This document shows, in pieces, positions 11,894-24,700 of a DNA stretch of 64,000 bases. A program made the position numbers and the translations under genes. This DNA comes from Buddleja alternifolia. Lineage: Eukaryota; Streptophyta; Magnoliopsida; Lamiales; Scrophulariaceae. Every line of letters starts with the position of its first letter. Within the stretch, counting starts at the first letter, position 1. The DNA is taken from contig CM033400.1 in assembly GCA_019426215.1 (NCBI GenBank), forward strand, positions 26,830,568 to 26,894,567, in the 5' to 3' direction. The notes beneath the pieces are model-generated. The model was not told the origin of the DNA, searched no databases, and worked only from the letters and a program-made list of their open reading frames with translations.

Positions 11894-14636
11894 GATTTGA
11901 TCCAATCATCGACTGTTACCAATGCCTCTACCGTATTTGGATGCAAACAAGCATGTGTCTCGTACGTCAATGATGCGTCCTCCTACAATGAATGCTGCCT
12001 CTAATGCAACAATAGTAGCTGGTACAGCTAAAACATCCCGTGCTATCTTTGTCATAATCGATATTCTTGGGCCGTTAAATTTCACAAATCTGGGATGCTA
12101 AAGTTCTCCACATAGGAAAAATTAACCTCCTCCAAATAAGTATCCAACTCCAATTTGGGATGACCAAAGCACGTGACTCGTTGAAAAATTCATTTAAAAT
12201 AGTGTTTAACTGGGAGTTCAAAATACTCGAAATAGTTGATTGAGTCACTAAAGTGGTATAACTACCCCCCATAGGCAATGAACAGTCAAATAAAGTTTTA
12301 CGGACCCTCTCAATGTGTGAATCAACATTTGCAACAGAAATCCTTTTTGTAGAAAAACTCCACCGACTTCATTTTAAGCCGAGGGTCGAAAACGACTGCA
12401 ACGACTAAAACTAAACAACAAGTATCCCAGTATTTGTCAAACTTATGTTTCATGAGATCACAAATTGTCTTCATGAATCATGCTCATTGGTCTTCTACTC
12501 AACCATTTTCAAATTAATTACACAAATATCAGGAAAGAAAACATTAGAAGTTGGGTATTTACTACAACTGAAGTGATGAGTGGCTTTGTAAAAAAAATAA
12601 TTCAAACACACATGCACCATTTTTGCCACTTCCCACTCTGACTCAAATGAGTTAAATTGATAATGTCCATTTGTCCTTTGTAGACAAACGGAATGCTTCT
12701 TTCAGAGGCAAAGCCATCTCAAACAATAAATAAGTGGAGTTCCATCTATTAGGGACATCCATTGTGACATTCCTCTTACCCTCCAAGTAACACTGACGTA
12801 ATGCAAGGTCAAGTGTTTGAGTCGTAGATCGAGACTTTTTTAAACACCTCACGGTTTTACGAATTTTCTCAATAAATTTCCTGCTTGGACTCAAACCGTC
12901 TTGCACCATCAAATTCAAAAAATTTGCACTGCACCTTATGTGCAACAACTCCCCATTCAAAGGAACTAATGTTTCACTAACAAGTCATTCTCTTAACTTT
13001 CTCATCATAAAATCATTACTCGTGGCATTATCAACAACAACTGAAAATATCTTTTTAACCAAATTGCATTCCATAATCAATTTTTTCATTAATTTGAATA
13101 AATTATTACCATCATGTGGATACGGAATCTATTTATGAAAGAATTTTTTTACTGTAATACCCACTCATCATTGACAAAATGTGCAGTTAAACAACAATAT
13201 GCTATAGGAGAATGATCTGAAACCCAAAGGTTAGTAGTCAAAGATACCTTACATAAAAGTCCATCTAATAAATTTTGAACTTTGACCTTTTCCTCTTCAT
13301 AAACATCAATGACATCCGATTTAACAGTGTTACCACAAGGAAGCTGAAAGTTCGGATTTAAACTATTCAAGAAATTCTCAAAATGTTCATGTTCACCTAC
13401 ATTAAAGGGAAAAATGTGCTTTATGCAAGCAATCACCAATTTTCTTCTACTTTCCATTTTGCCAAACTTAAAAACTATTCTAGGACTCCCGCCTACTAAA
13501 AGAGGGTCTGGTTTGTAATTAAGACATGCTCTTGCTATATGTTTACTTAAGTGGCTAGTCCCCAATTTACCACTCAAAAGCTTGTCAGAATGGTTACATT
13601 TAGCTTGTGTAATGTTATTTATACCTTTAAACTTTGTGAAGTGGTCTCAAATGACTGAAGGTTTTATTTTTGTACATCGAGGTTCAATAATTTCTTCATT
13701 GTCACCACTATCATGGGCTTAGACTCACTATAAGATGTCGACATCTTAAACCTGCAAAAAAAAAAAAGAGAACATAGAGGTTAGTACTTGTATACAAAAC
13801 ATGAGCTCTTATCCATCTTTGCTCTCTGCAAATGATCAAATATTGAGAAGGGTTGAACATTGTAATAACATCTTCAAGATAGAAAATGCAATAACAGAAC
13901 AAAGACACTATTCAATGGCATAGAATGTTGATCAAGTAGTTATCAAACCGCAATGATGTACCCCTGTATTCTGTCTTTTTTTTTTGGACTTCCTATTGCA
14001 AATTATTATAATTAGAGCTGGTGGTTCTAATAAAACTTATCAACTTCAACGCACACAATCTCATTAAGGTTCACCACTTCAATACAGTTATAAGATTATA
14101 TATATTGCAAAACCCCTTTATAATAATAAGTATAGCTGTGTTTGCTAATAATAATGTGTTCAAGTAAATAGGATGTGTTAAAATAAAGTGGGTAAAATTG
14201 TATACCTGAGAAGGCGGCGTCAGATGAGTGAAAGGAGGGTGGTGGCGCCGAAGCAAGTGACAGCGGCGGAAGTAGGAGAGGGAGAGGTCTGATGTAGAGA
14301 GAGAGAGAGAGAAAGAGGTAGATGTGTCGCCGAGTAGGTTGCGAAGGTGGAATTAGGAACAAAGAGGCAGAGAGAGAGAGGGGGTCGATGTAGAGCGGGG
14401 GACGATCTTCTTCAGATCTATTCTTTTCTTAATTTAAATTAATTTACTCTTTATTTTGCTAGAAGTACATCCAGACTGTTGGATCTGTAATGAGATCCTA
14501 CGGCTGTTAAAAATTGGGTCTATAGGTTTTGATGTGTCTGGACCCATACCCATACCCAAAAAAATATTGTATTAGATCTAGGTTAAACCCAATTCAAATT
14601 CTGGGTCTGGGTATTCCCTACCCAATGCCAGTCCTA
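11894..14636 (-). pseudogene. hAT transposon copy A, left end deleted
   Basis: Equivalent to 22905-25666 of the fuller copy. The transposase reads on the minus strand from about 13744 downward. It shows a BED-finger tail (GTSHLSKHIARAC), VSLTTNLWVSDHS and AYCCLTAHFVNDEW (13149-13577), HIRCSANFLNLMVQDGL and DVPNRWNSTYLLFE (12652-12960), then a shifted dimerisation region near 11910-12160. Frames are broken several times. Upstream of its start lie GA-rich tracts and the right terminus CCCAATGCCAGTCCTA. The left terminus and about 1.1 kb are missing, replaced by copia sequence at 11893. Confidence 0.87.
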
Positions 14637-14752
14637 TCACGAGCGATGGAAATTATGGCAGCTAGACTTGAAAAAGTCATTTCTCTACGAGGAGCTAGAT
14701 AGAGAAGTCTTCATGAATCAGCCCCAAGGTTTTGACTCAAAAGAGTTTCCTG

Positions 14753-14791
<39 letters not shown>

Positions 14792-15913
14792 AACACACAC
14801 ACATATTGCTGACTAAGGAAATCCTTGTATGGGCTCAAGCAAGCTCCGCGTGTTTGGTATGGTAAAATTTCTGAATACCTAATTTTTTTGTGGCTTTAAC
14901 ATATCAAATTCAGATTTTAGCATGTTTGTTAAAAGAAACTCGAACTTGCATCTTCTAGTTCTTCTATATGTGGATTATATGATAATAACTAGAGATAATT
15001 CTGTTGAGATTAATCCTTTTTGTGATGAATTGGCCATTCGATTTGAGATGAAGAATTTAGGTGAAGCTGGATGTTTTCTAGGGTTAGAGATAGAAAAAAT
15101 GGACAATGACTTATTTTTGTCTCAAAAAGGATATGCAAAAATGTTGCTGGAGAGTTTTGACATGATTGAAGCAAAACCCAAGCCTACTCCTATAGAACGA
15201 CATTACAAGTTGCAGAAAGATGAAGGAAAACATGTGGTGAATTCGACAAAGTTTGGATAGCATGTTGATAGTTTTATTTATTTAACTATAACAAGGCCTG
15301 ACTTGTCTTAGTCCGTAGGTGTTATTTCTCAGTTTATGGAAAATCCACAGGTATCTCACCTTGAAGCAAGAAAAAGAATCCTAAGATATGTGGAAGCACT
15401 CTCGAGTATAGTTTATTCTACAAAAATAATGAGAATTTTGTGCTAAGCGGGTTTGTAGATTCTAATTGGGTAGGTGATGTAAATGATAGAAGATCAACTA
15501 CATGTTATTGTTTCACCATGGGCTTAGCTGCAACTTTGTGGTGCAACAAAAGCAACCAAATGTTGCTCTTTCTAACACTGAAGTAGAATATTGCGCTGCA
15601 ACAGTGGCTACCCTAGGATGTGTTTGGTTGAAGATGTTAATTTCTGATATTTATGGAAAGGTGAGTTATCCAATTTCAGTGAAAGTGCAGTCAAGCTAGC
15701 ATCAAATCCATTATTCCATGTTCGAACAAAGCACATTAAAGTTCATCACCACTTTATTAGGGAGAAAGTCTTGAATCAAGAAATTGAGCTGAGGAGTATT
15801 CAGACAAATTATCAAGTTGCTAATGTGTTTACTAAAGAACTTTCGAAGCTGAAGCTTGAAGTGTTTCGTGAAGCACTCGGGTTGATTGATCATAAGCATG
15901 CACTAAGGGAGAG
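14637..15913 (+). pseudogene. copia unit A: RT and RNase H
   Basis: Resumes at the hAT insertion site inside reverse transcriptase, then runs ELDREVFMNQPQGFDSKEF, QASSACLVW, a palm motif LLYVDYMIITRDNS, FLGLEIEKMDNDLF and RNase H (SNTEVEYCAATVATLGCVW, IRKHIKVHHHF-like). The YVDD box reads YVDY. Near 14756-14806 a (TA)n(CA)n microsatellite has replaced about five codons. TCACGAGC at 14637-14644 corresponds to the right-hand target duplication of the hAT insert. A polypurine stretch AAGGGAGAG precedes the LTR. Confidence 0.87.
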
Positions 15914-16198
15914 TGTCAAAAATTAGTGCATCTTATTATATTTACTTAGTCTTTGTTATTAGTTTTATGCTTTCTTAGTCTTCAGTTGTCAACTATTTCT
16001 TAGTTAAGTTAATTATGCTTTGTCTCTTTCAGTAAAGTTGTTAGAGTTTATTCAGGAGTTTGTTATTTTCTATTTATTAGGAGTCTATTAACTTTGTTTG
16101 TTCACGTTATTTTCTATAAGTATTGTAAGCTTTAGGAGTAATAAAATACATTCAGTTAGCTTCTCATTTATGTTTCTAGATTTTAAGCTTTTTCTTCA
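15914..16198 (+). repeat. LTR shared by copia units A and B
   Basis: The 285-bp LTR begins TGTCAAAAATTAG and ends CTTTTTCTTCA. A copia pol end with its polypurine tract lies to its left, and a primer-binding site lies to its right, so one LTR serves as 3' LTR of unit A and 5' LTR of unit B. By eye it differs from the LTR at 26884-27162 at about one base in ten, so the array is old. Confidence 0.85.
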
Positions 16199-16210
16199 TA
16201 GTATCAGAGC
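16199..16210 (+). other. tRNA primer-binding site of copia unit B
   Basis: TAGTATCAGAGC differs by one base from TGGTATCAGAGC, the complement of the initiator tRNA-Met 3' end used by most plant copia elements. It directly follows the LTR. Confidence 0.8.
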
Positions 16211-16409
16211 CACGTTTTTTGCTCTAACTTTCTTGTCTATCAAGTGTTGTCCCTTGTTCACTTGTTTGAAAAAATCATTTGTTTGTTACAAAAAGTTTAT
16301 TGTCATTAAGTTGGATCAAAGTAGGAATGCAGCTGGTAGAGAAGCTAGTAGGTAGAAACTACAAGTATTGGCGATTGTGCATGGAAGATTTTCCCTAGGG
16401 TCAAGACCT

Positions 16410-19400
16410 TGTTGGGTTGACTCATTCCCTCGGGTGGCTCGTGGCAGCGGAAATTAAAATTTTACAAAAGTAAACGTACAACCACCCGAAAACAGGAATA
16501 TGGAATTGGTTCGATCGAATTTGATAAGGAGGTAAACGAAATTATACCTTTCGAAAATTTCGTTTCACCTCGAACTTTGGATCTCAGCAACCTTGTGGTG
16601 CAAATCCACACAATTTCCCTTGGGTGAGAAATTGCCCGTCGTCTTTTCGTATCTCCCGGTTTAGAGTGCTCCAAGCGTCGCACCTCTAAGATATATCCAC
16701 ACCTCGTTCAAGTCACCAATCATCTTGCCTTGCGTGCTAGACAACAAAACGATTCTAAGCTTAACTTAGGCTTGATTATATGAAGGGTAGGAATATTTTC
16801 TAGGTCGTTTAATTCAACACATGAATAGAACGACGTCTTGTTGGAAAGGGAGAAGAAGGTGGCCGATTTTAGAGTCTAGGGAGGGGCGAATTTTCCAGCA
16901 AAAATCATCATCAATTTTGGTTTCCTTCATCTCTTATTTATAGGTGAAGATTACCTAGAGTCCAATTAGGAAAAGGAAACTTCTTTTCTCCTAAACTCTC
17001 TAGTAATCATTATCCTATGAAGACTTGGAGAATGGGAAAACTCTTTTCCTCCTCCACCACATGGTAAAATTCGCTCCCTTCCCTTATTTTCACTTAAGAA
17101 ATCGGTCAACATATTCAATTGGACTCTAAGGTTCAATTTTGACATCTCAATTTAATTATAGGCACAACCCATCAATTAAATACAAGTCAAATTAAATCCA
17201 ACCAATTAATTCCAACATTTATTTATTTAACTTGGGCTCCACCCAATTAAATAAAATACTTGCACTCTACTAGGTCCATTAATTTAATTAATTCTACAAG
17301 ATTAATTAAAAGAGTAAAATTAGTCGAATCCTTCAATTAATTTATATTCCATATTAGGAAAGTACTACACTTTCCTAATTCCCTCAATTTCCTTGAAATT
17401 GATTAATCACATCTATTCAAGCAGTGACTCTCTCGAGTTAGTGTGTGACCCCTTAGGCTCGTTTTTATCTAGTAGTAAGTACACCTTCCCACAGTGCTAG
17501 TGTACCTTCCAAAAATGGAAAGTACTAGATTAAATCAATCCTTTGATTTAATCAAGCCTCGAATTAGTCACCAAGCTAATTCTCGACACTTACAAATCGC
17601 GGTTGCCCACCTAGCATAGGGTCCCGAAGACCTAGATAAAACGAAAGTAAAGATACGCCTTTTTGCGATCTTGATCCTCGCATAAGTAAGATCCCTCTAT
17701 CTAATCTCCCGATTGAATCTAGAGCAGTGGCTAAGGTCGAAGCTCTATTAATTCAATCTTATGTTTCCCACGTCATGTGAAATCGACTTCGACTATCTAA
17801 ACGAGAAAACCCTATGCCTCTTTAGATATTATACTTCGGCCGAAGATTCCTTAAGTCAATTCACTATGTAACCATAGGAGATTAACTGACTGGCTAACGT
17901 CAGAGATAGATTTCTCTCGATTCTCACGTGCCTTACTACGTAGGACGTGCATGTCTGAGTTTGCCCATATTCGATCATCTAAAGTGATCATGTAACAAAT
18001 CAAGAACATGCGCGATTACGCATAAGACATCCAATGGAATCTTAGGTCCATAAGGATTACTCTTATACTACAAGACCACTGGAAGTTCCACATTCAACTG
18101 GGAATCCATTTTAGGAACTTCCATGGGGTTGTTCAGTTCGCCCATTACCACAATGGCAACCCTCATATATGCATTGGCTTTCACCGTGCCAGTATCTATG
18201 GAACGAGATACACTTCTACCAGAATATGCATCATATGAGTAAGTCTTTTGGGTTGCATCGATATCCCTTTATCTCGATGAACTCTTTCACGACTTGGAAC
18301 AATGTTTAAAGATCACTGTTGGTCCCAAGTGGCATACGAAAGGGTCTAGAAGGGGGGGTTGAATAGACCCTGAAGTCTTTTTCGACTTCAAAAGATTTCG
18401 TATTAAAATAATTTTTGGACGCTTGAAAAAGTAGACACTTGAATTGTCTAACGCTTGACTTAAGCGTTCACTTAAAATATAGGCGCTTTGGTGAAGCGTC
18501 TAACGAAGACTGTTTTTATAAAGTTAACTTAGATTTCAAGAATTGAATACTTCAACCGAGTGGGTTTGAGCGTTCACTTCTTTGATCAGTGTTAGCACAG
18601 CAGAATGATTTTTGTAGTCTTTTTTAAAAGTTTTAGCGTCACAAGAAGTTTCTTAGTTGCTTAGCTTTTGATTGTGTTTTACTTAATCAGTTTATGCAAT
18701 GATATGATGAATAAAAGAATTGACTGAAAAATAAATGACACAATATTTGTAAGGTTCGTTGGGTGGTGTAATCCCAACTACGTCCTTCTTCTCCTTGAAC
18801 ACTTGGAGGCAATCCACTAAAATGATTCTCAAAGAATCACACAGAATCTTCTACAAATTAGGGAGAGATGGATGTCAATAACTTGAGCTCCTTGATCACA
18901 CAGATTTCTGCTCCAAATCACTTCAATCCCCTTGCTTCTTTCACCCAGAAATATGGCAAGTATCCAACTTCGACTTCACACAGATCGCGAGGCTTGGATA
19001 GGGGTTTTTCTAAAAGGGTTTGTTTGATTTTGATGAAGTTCAAACAACTGGAAATATCTCAGTAGTAATGTAGTTTCTTCGAAAAGAATGTTTGAGATAT
19101 TGGGTTGACTGTCTCAGAATTTGATGAAAAGCAAAGAGAATGTTTTCTTGAAAGTTTTGGCTTTTCTGAGATTGTAAGGAATGAGACTTCAATGCAACAG
19201 CAATTTGACTTGATAATTGTTCTCTGTATTTGGCTTGTTGTTGAAATCCTATTTATAGGCATTCTTGGAAAAAGTGTCCGTTTGACACATGCAAGGGCGC
19301 GTGTCTCTCACTTCCGCGAGTGAACAACTTTTGTCCTTTTTCCTGAAAATCTGCTGCACAAAAGTTGGTGCTGCAGTATTTGAATAGTTGACAGTCCAAT

Positions 19401-20091
19401 AGGGTGGCTTCTCCGTACGTCTGAAAGTGCTTATCACATTTAATGCTCTTATCAGCATTTAATGCATTTAAATTAAATGCCCATTGGTATTTAATGCTTT
19501 GAGAATATTTGCATTGAAACTCCTTCTGGACTTAGAAATAAATTCAGGTGAAATTACTTCTGTCCTATAAGGTAACGCTTGACATAGCTGATCAATTGGA
19601 CGCTTGGAGACTTTATCTTCATTCAGAATTCAGGCGCTTGAGTCTTCGAACTTCACCACTGATAAACTCACTCAGAAATTATCAGACGCTCAGCCTAAGA
19701 AAACTTAGCCTAACAATCTAGAATAAAAATAAGACAAAGCCTATTACAAATCTAACACTTCAAAGCTGAAAAACAAACTTACATAATTTTGGGGTCTAAC
19801 AAAGGTCCTAATTGTCATCATCAAAACATCTAAGATGAAATTCCTAACAATCACAGCCTTCGAGACATATTCCATCATTGCCACACCCAATGTGCAATGA
19901 TGTCCCATAGCTATGTGTGATCCTTCGGGACTTTATTCTAAGCCAAAGTAAAAAATTAATTTAAGAATAAAGACATGCCACACATATAAAAGAGATTGAC
20001 TTTATTTATATGAAAACGATTGTTCAACTCTAGAGTTACTATTATAAAGAATGGCGCCCAATAATTGGTGCGCCGGGCACTAACTCTAACA
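16410..20091. mobile_element. solo LTR of another copia-like family, in gag
   Basis: The ends are TGTTGGGTTGACTC and CACTAACTCTAACA, a TGTT/AACA pair. The duplication GACCT is exact at 16405-16409 and 20092-20096. Excluding the nested LTR it is about 2.14 kb and has no primer site, polypurine tract or coding region, so a solo LTR is the simplest reading. The complement of the right end, TGTTAGAGTTAGTGCCCGG, recalls long Angela/Tork-type copia LTRs, which would put it on the minus strand. The family name is tentative. Confidence 0.8.
18317..19849 (-). mobile_element. solo LTR of the Sirevirus family
   Basis: Begins TGTTGGTCCCAAGTGGCA and ends GAAATTCCTAACA, with the exact 5-bp duplication ATCAC at 18312-18316 and 19850-19854. 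Its sequence follows the LTRs at 37852, 47806 and 49312, including the AAGGGTCTAGA start and the GGGGTCTAAC / TGTCATCATCAAAACATC end. At 1533 bp it is full length but clearly more diverged than those copies. It sits inside the 16410-20091 solo LTR and so is younger than it. Confidence 0.88.
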
Positions 20092-21753
20092 GACCTTTGA
20101 GATATGACATTGGGTTTTGATCTAATTGCTATCGACACTCTGGAAAATGCAGAAGCTCGGAGGAAGTGGGGATCAGGTGTGGAAAAGCTATGTTTGCACT
20201 ACAAACATCGATTAGTAAGAAGTACATTGATCATGTTCGAGAGATTGATTCACCAAAGGAAGTTTGGGAAACTCTTGAAACTCTGTTCATGAAGAAGAAC
20301 ACATCAAGATTGCAGTTCTTGGAGAACGAGCTTGCTGGCCTTACTCAAGGTGATATGTCCATTTCACAGTATTTTCTTAAAGTGAAAATTTGTGTGCAGA
20401 AGTTTCAAAATTTGATGAACCAATCAACGCATGAGAAGATATCTCATTCGAGGTATGAGGAAGGAGTACAAGTAATTTATTACATCGGTGCAAGGATGGA
20501 CGAATCAGCCAAGCATTTTGGCGTTGAAGAATTTATTGACTAATCAAGAAGCTTTGGCTAGGCAAGAGTGCACATCTCTAGTGGATCTGATGATGTTCTC
20601 TTCTCAAAAGGAAAAGGGAAGAGTAAGACTACATCAAAAGTTTCTTCTAATAGTGGTTCTCAGAAGAAATCAAATCGGATAAAACATCAAAAGGATACAG
20701 AAAAAGAGGTGTTACAAATGCAGGAGGACTGAAGATATCAAAAGATTTTGACGTGTAAAGCTTGAGGATGGGATTTTTGAGCACTGAAAAGAATGGGGAA
20801 CAAGATAAAAAAATTGATTGGGAGAAATGTTTTTCAAATGAGGTAATTAACTGTCATAATCATTCTCAACTTTCTATACAACATGGGACAAATTTTCATG
20901 CAGTTAATACATCCATCTATTATAAGACGGATTGGATCTTTGATTCTGGATGCACTCACCATCTCACTGGAGATGAATAATTTCTTTCAAATGCTCACAA
21001 CCACATCAAAAACTGAGTTATCGTTATAGCAGACAACTCAATACATCGCATCGAGAAAGAAGTAGAAAACGTGAAAGAAATAATTGGTGATGTTATTCTG
21101 ATTGGAAAGAAAAAGTCTAACTTGTTTGTGTTATCTGCATTCGAAGCTTATGTTGAGAAAACAAGTCGAAACAATAGTGCAGCTCTTTGGAATGCTAGGT
21201 TGGGTCACGTCGGTTATCAACATTTGAGGGAGATTTCTTCTAAGAATTTGGTTGATGAAATGCCAACGTTTAACAATATACCATCATACATGGTTTTCCA
21301 AGGTTGCCAATTTGGCATGTCCCACCGCTTTCCTTTCAAGAAGTCATTGAATCTAAGATCAAAAAAGACACTTGAGTTAGTTCATTTAGATTTGATGGGG
21401 CCGATCAGAATACCAAGTTAAAATAATTATCGTTATATGATGATATTTGTCGATGATTTTTCCAAGTTCACTTGGGTGTATTTCTTGAAGCAAAAGAGTG
21501 AGGCTTTTACGAAATTCCTTGAGTTCAAGAGTTGTGTCGAGAAAGAGCTTGAGGACAAACAATGGGACAGAATATTTGGATTGAGAATTTCTCAAATATT
21601 GTGACAATATTGGCGGTGGACAGGTACAAATCACGGCTGGTCGCTCGAGGTTTTTCAGAACAATATAGGCTAGATTGCCAGGAGACTTCAATTTCAGTCC
21701 AGTTGCAGAGAGGACGACAGTTAGAACCATCATCTCCTTTGTTGCTCAGGAGG

Positions 21754-24700
21754 TAGGCCTGTCAATGGGTATGGAATGCCCAGACCCATACCCAAAACAT
21801 TGGGTCCAATTCAAGACCCAGACCCAATTTTGGATCCGGGTTAGGTCTAGTTCCAATCCCTTTCTTCTCCTTTTTTTTTGGGTTTTTTTGTGTCCTTTTC
21901 TTTTCTTTTTTTTTGCTGCTTTTGGGCTCTGTTTGGACTCCTTTTTTTTCAAATACCATTTTATCTCTCTGACACACACTTGCACACATACACACATATA
22001 TATACATATAAACATAAACACGTTTTGCATACTGCCCTGTAAAAATATAATTAACTCATTCAAGAAATAGGCTCACCTTATGTTTTAAACACATTAACTG
22101 ATCAAACTTTCAAACCCACTTCAAATCCATGGAAAAAATTACATCTTTAAATCTAAAAATCATTAACAACCTAAAAACTGAAAATCCACAAGCCAAAAGC
22201 TATAATACATTGAATTAAGCAATATTATAGCCCCTTCAGCTTCATTTGAACTTACTTTTATGCAACAAGTCCTCATCTTCCAATCAACATACTAATTTCA
22301 ACGTTTCAAATAAACATGTAACTCATTTCAACTAAAATCATAAAATAAACCTGTAGTCAACAACAGTTCTACTAATTTCAACATTCAAAGTTCAAAGTTC
22401 AAATTTCAAAGCTTCAAAAAACTATGCCTAATTGAGTTAATATCGAATAATCTTTAAACGCATCTCCATTAACAAACATGTAACTCAATAAGAAGGAAAC
22501 TAATTAGCACAATGATTTACAATGAAGTAAAGAAATAAACCAAAAAAAATTATTTGCCACAAGCTTTTGCATATCCTCACATCTACAAGCGCATTCATTC
22601 CTATATATCCATGTCCGCCAAGAAACCTATTGATTTGAACAATAAGAAACTAATTAGCATTACAATAACAAAAAAAAAGGATAAGAAAATTACTTAGCAC
22701 CCACTTTAAATAAAATAAAAGAAAATTAATATTGTAATTACCAAGATGTGTGCATCATAATCTCAATGTGCTATCTCCTTGAGTTTCAGCAAACTCCGTA
22801 TCACTAACAACTGCATAATATAAATCACATTATCACGACATGAAAAGAATAATTATCACCACAATTTAAATACTAAAAACATTAAGAGATTCTTATACAT
22901 TTTAGGAGTTGATTTGATCTAATCATTGGCTGCTACCAATGCCTCTACGGCATTAGGATGCAAACAAGCATGTGTCTCGTCAATGATGCATCTTCCTACA
23001 TTGAATGTTGCCTCTGATGCAATAGTAGTAGCTAGTACAACTAAAACATCCCGTGATATCTTTTCCATAATCAGTAGTCTCGGACTGTTAAATTTCCACC
23101 AATCTAGGATACTAAAGTTCTTCACATCGGGAAAACTAACCTCCTCCAAATAAGCATCCAACTCCAATTTGGGAATGACCGAAGCATGTGACTCGTTGAA
23201 AAGTTCATTTAAAGGAGTGTTTCACTCGGAGTTCGAGCTACTCAAAATAGTTGATTGAATCACAAAAGTGGTATAACTACCCCCACAGGCAATGAACAAG
23301 TCAAATATAGTTTTACGGACCTTCTCTATGTGTGAATCGGCCTTTGCACCATAAATCATTTTGTAGAAAAACTCCACCAACTTCATTTTAAGCCGATGGT
23401 CAAAAACCGCTGGAACGGCTAAAACCAAACAACAAGTGTCCCTGTATTTTTCAAACCTATGTTTCATGGGATCACACATCGCCTTCACTAACTCATGCTC
23501 GCTGTTCTTCCACTTGACCAATTTCAAATTAATTGCATAAATATCAGGGAAGAAAACATTAGAAGTTGGATATTTACTATCGCTGAAGTGATGAGTGGCT
23601 TCGTAAAAAAAAAATCAAACAACCATGCACTAATTTTGCCACTTCCCACTCTGACTTAGGTGAGTTAAACTGATAATGTCCATCTATCTTTTGTAGACGA
23701 TGGAATGTCCATCTATCCTTTGTAGACGACGTAATGCTTCTTTCAGAGGCAAAGTCGTCTCAAGCAACAAATAAGTGGAGTTCCATTAATTAGGGACATC
23801 CATTGAGACTTTCCTTTTACCCTCCAAGTTACACTGACATAGTATAAGGTCAAACTTTTGAGTTGTAGAAGGGGACTTGTTCAAATACCTTACGGTTTCA
23901 CAGATTTTCTCAATAAGTCCCCTGATTGGTCACAAACCATCTTGCACAATCGAATTCAAAATATAAGCACTGCACCTCACGTGCAACAACTCCCTATTGG
24001 AAGGAATTAATAATTTGCTAACAAGCTAGCCTCTCAACTTTCTGATCATAGAATCATTATTCTTGACATTTTCAACAACAACCGAGAATATTTTTATCCA
24101 AATTCCATTCCATAATCTTTTTTTTTTTCATAAATTTGAACAAATTATCACCATCATGTGGATACAGAATCTATTTAAATGAAAGAATTTTTTTTTGTAA
24201 TACCCACTCATTATCGATAAAATGTCCAGTCAAACAACAATATGCTACACGAGAATGATCTGAAATCCAAAGGTCTGTAGTCAAAGATACTTTATATGCA
24301 AGTCCATCTAATAAATTTTGAACTTTGACTTTTTCCTCTTTATAAACATCAATGCCATCCGCTTTAATAGTGTTTCTACGAGGAAGTTGAAAGTTCAGAT
24401 TCAAACTATTCAAGAAATTCTTGAAATGTTCGTGTTCACCTATATTAAATGGAAACTTGTGCTTTATGCAAACAATTGCCAATTTCCTTCTACTTTCCAT
24501 TTGGCCAAACTTAAAAACTATTCTAAGACTCCCTCCCGCCTACTAAAAGAGGGTCTAGTTTGTAATTAGGACATGCTTTTGCTATATGTTTACTTAATTT
24601 ACCACTAAAAGATTGTCACAATGGTTACATTTAGCTTGTATACTATTATTTATACCTCCAACATTCGTGAAGTGGTCCCAAATGACTGAAGATTTATTTT

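Larger units (their letters stand above)
16211..21753 (+). pseudogene. copia unit B: gag, protease, integrase, start of RT (interrupted)
   Basis: Gag starts near 16300 (KLDQ, YKYWRLCMEDF in shifted frame), is cut at 16409 by a solo LTR, and resumes at 20092 with DMTLGFDLIAIDTLENAEAR, KYIDHVREIDSPKEVWETLE and LENELAGLTQGDMSISQYF. Protease shows WIFDSGCTHHLTGDE near 20932. The integrase zinc region shows ARLGHVGYQHL and CQFGMSHRFPFKK (21190-21350), and its core begins LVHLDLMGP and FVDDFSKFTWVYFLKQKSEA. After about 21555 the integrase C-terminus is deleted and RT begins at RLVARGFSEQY, ending at FVAQE where the hAT element enters. Stops and frameshifts make it inactive. Confidence 0.85.

Noticed and set aside
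21675..22070. Open frames across the left end of hAT copy B
   Set aside because: They span the copia/hAT junction and T-rich or CA-rich tracts; not a protein.
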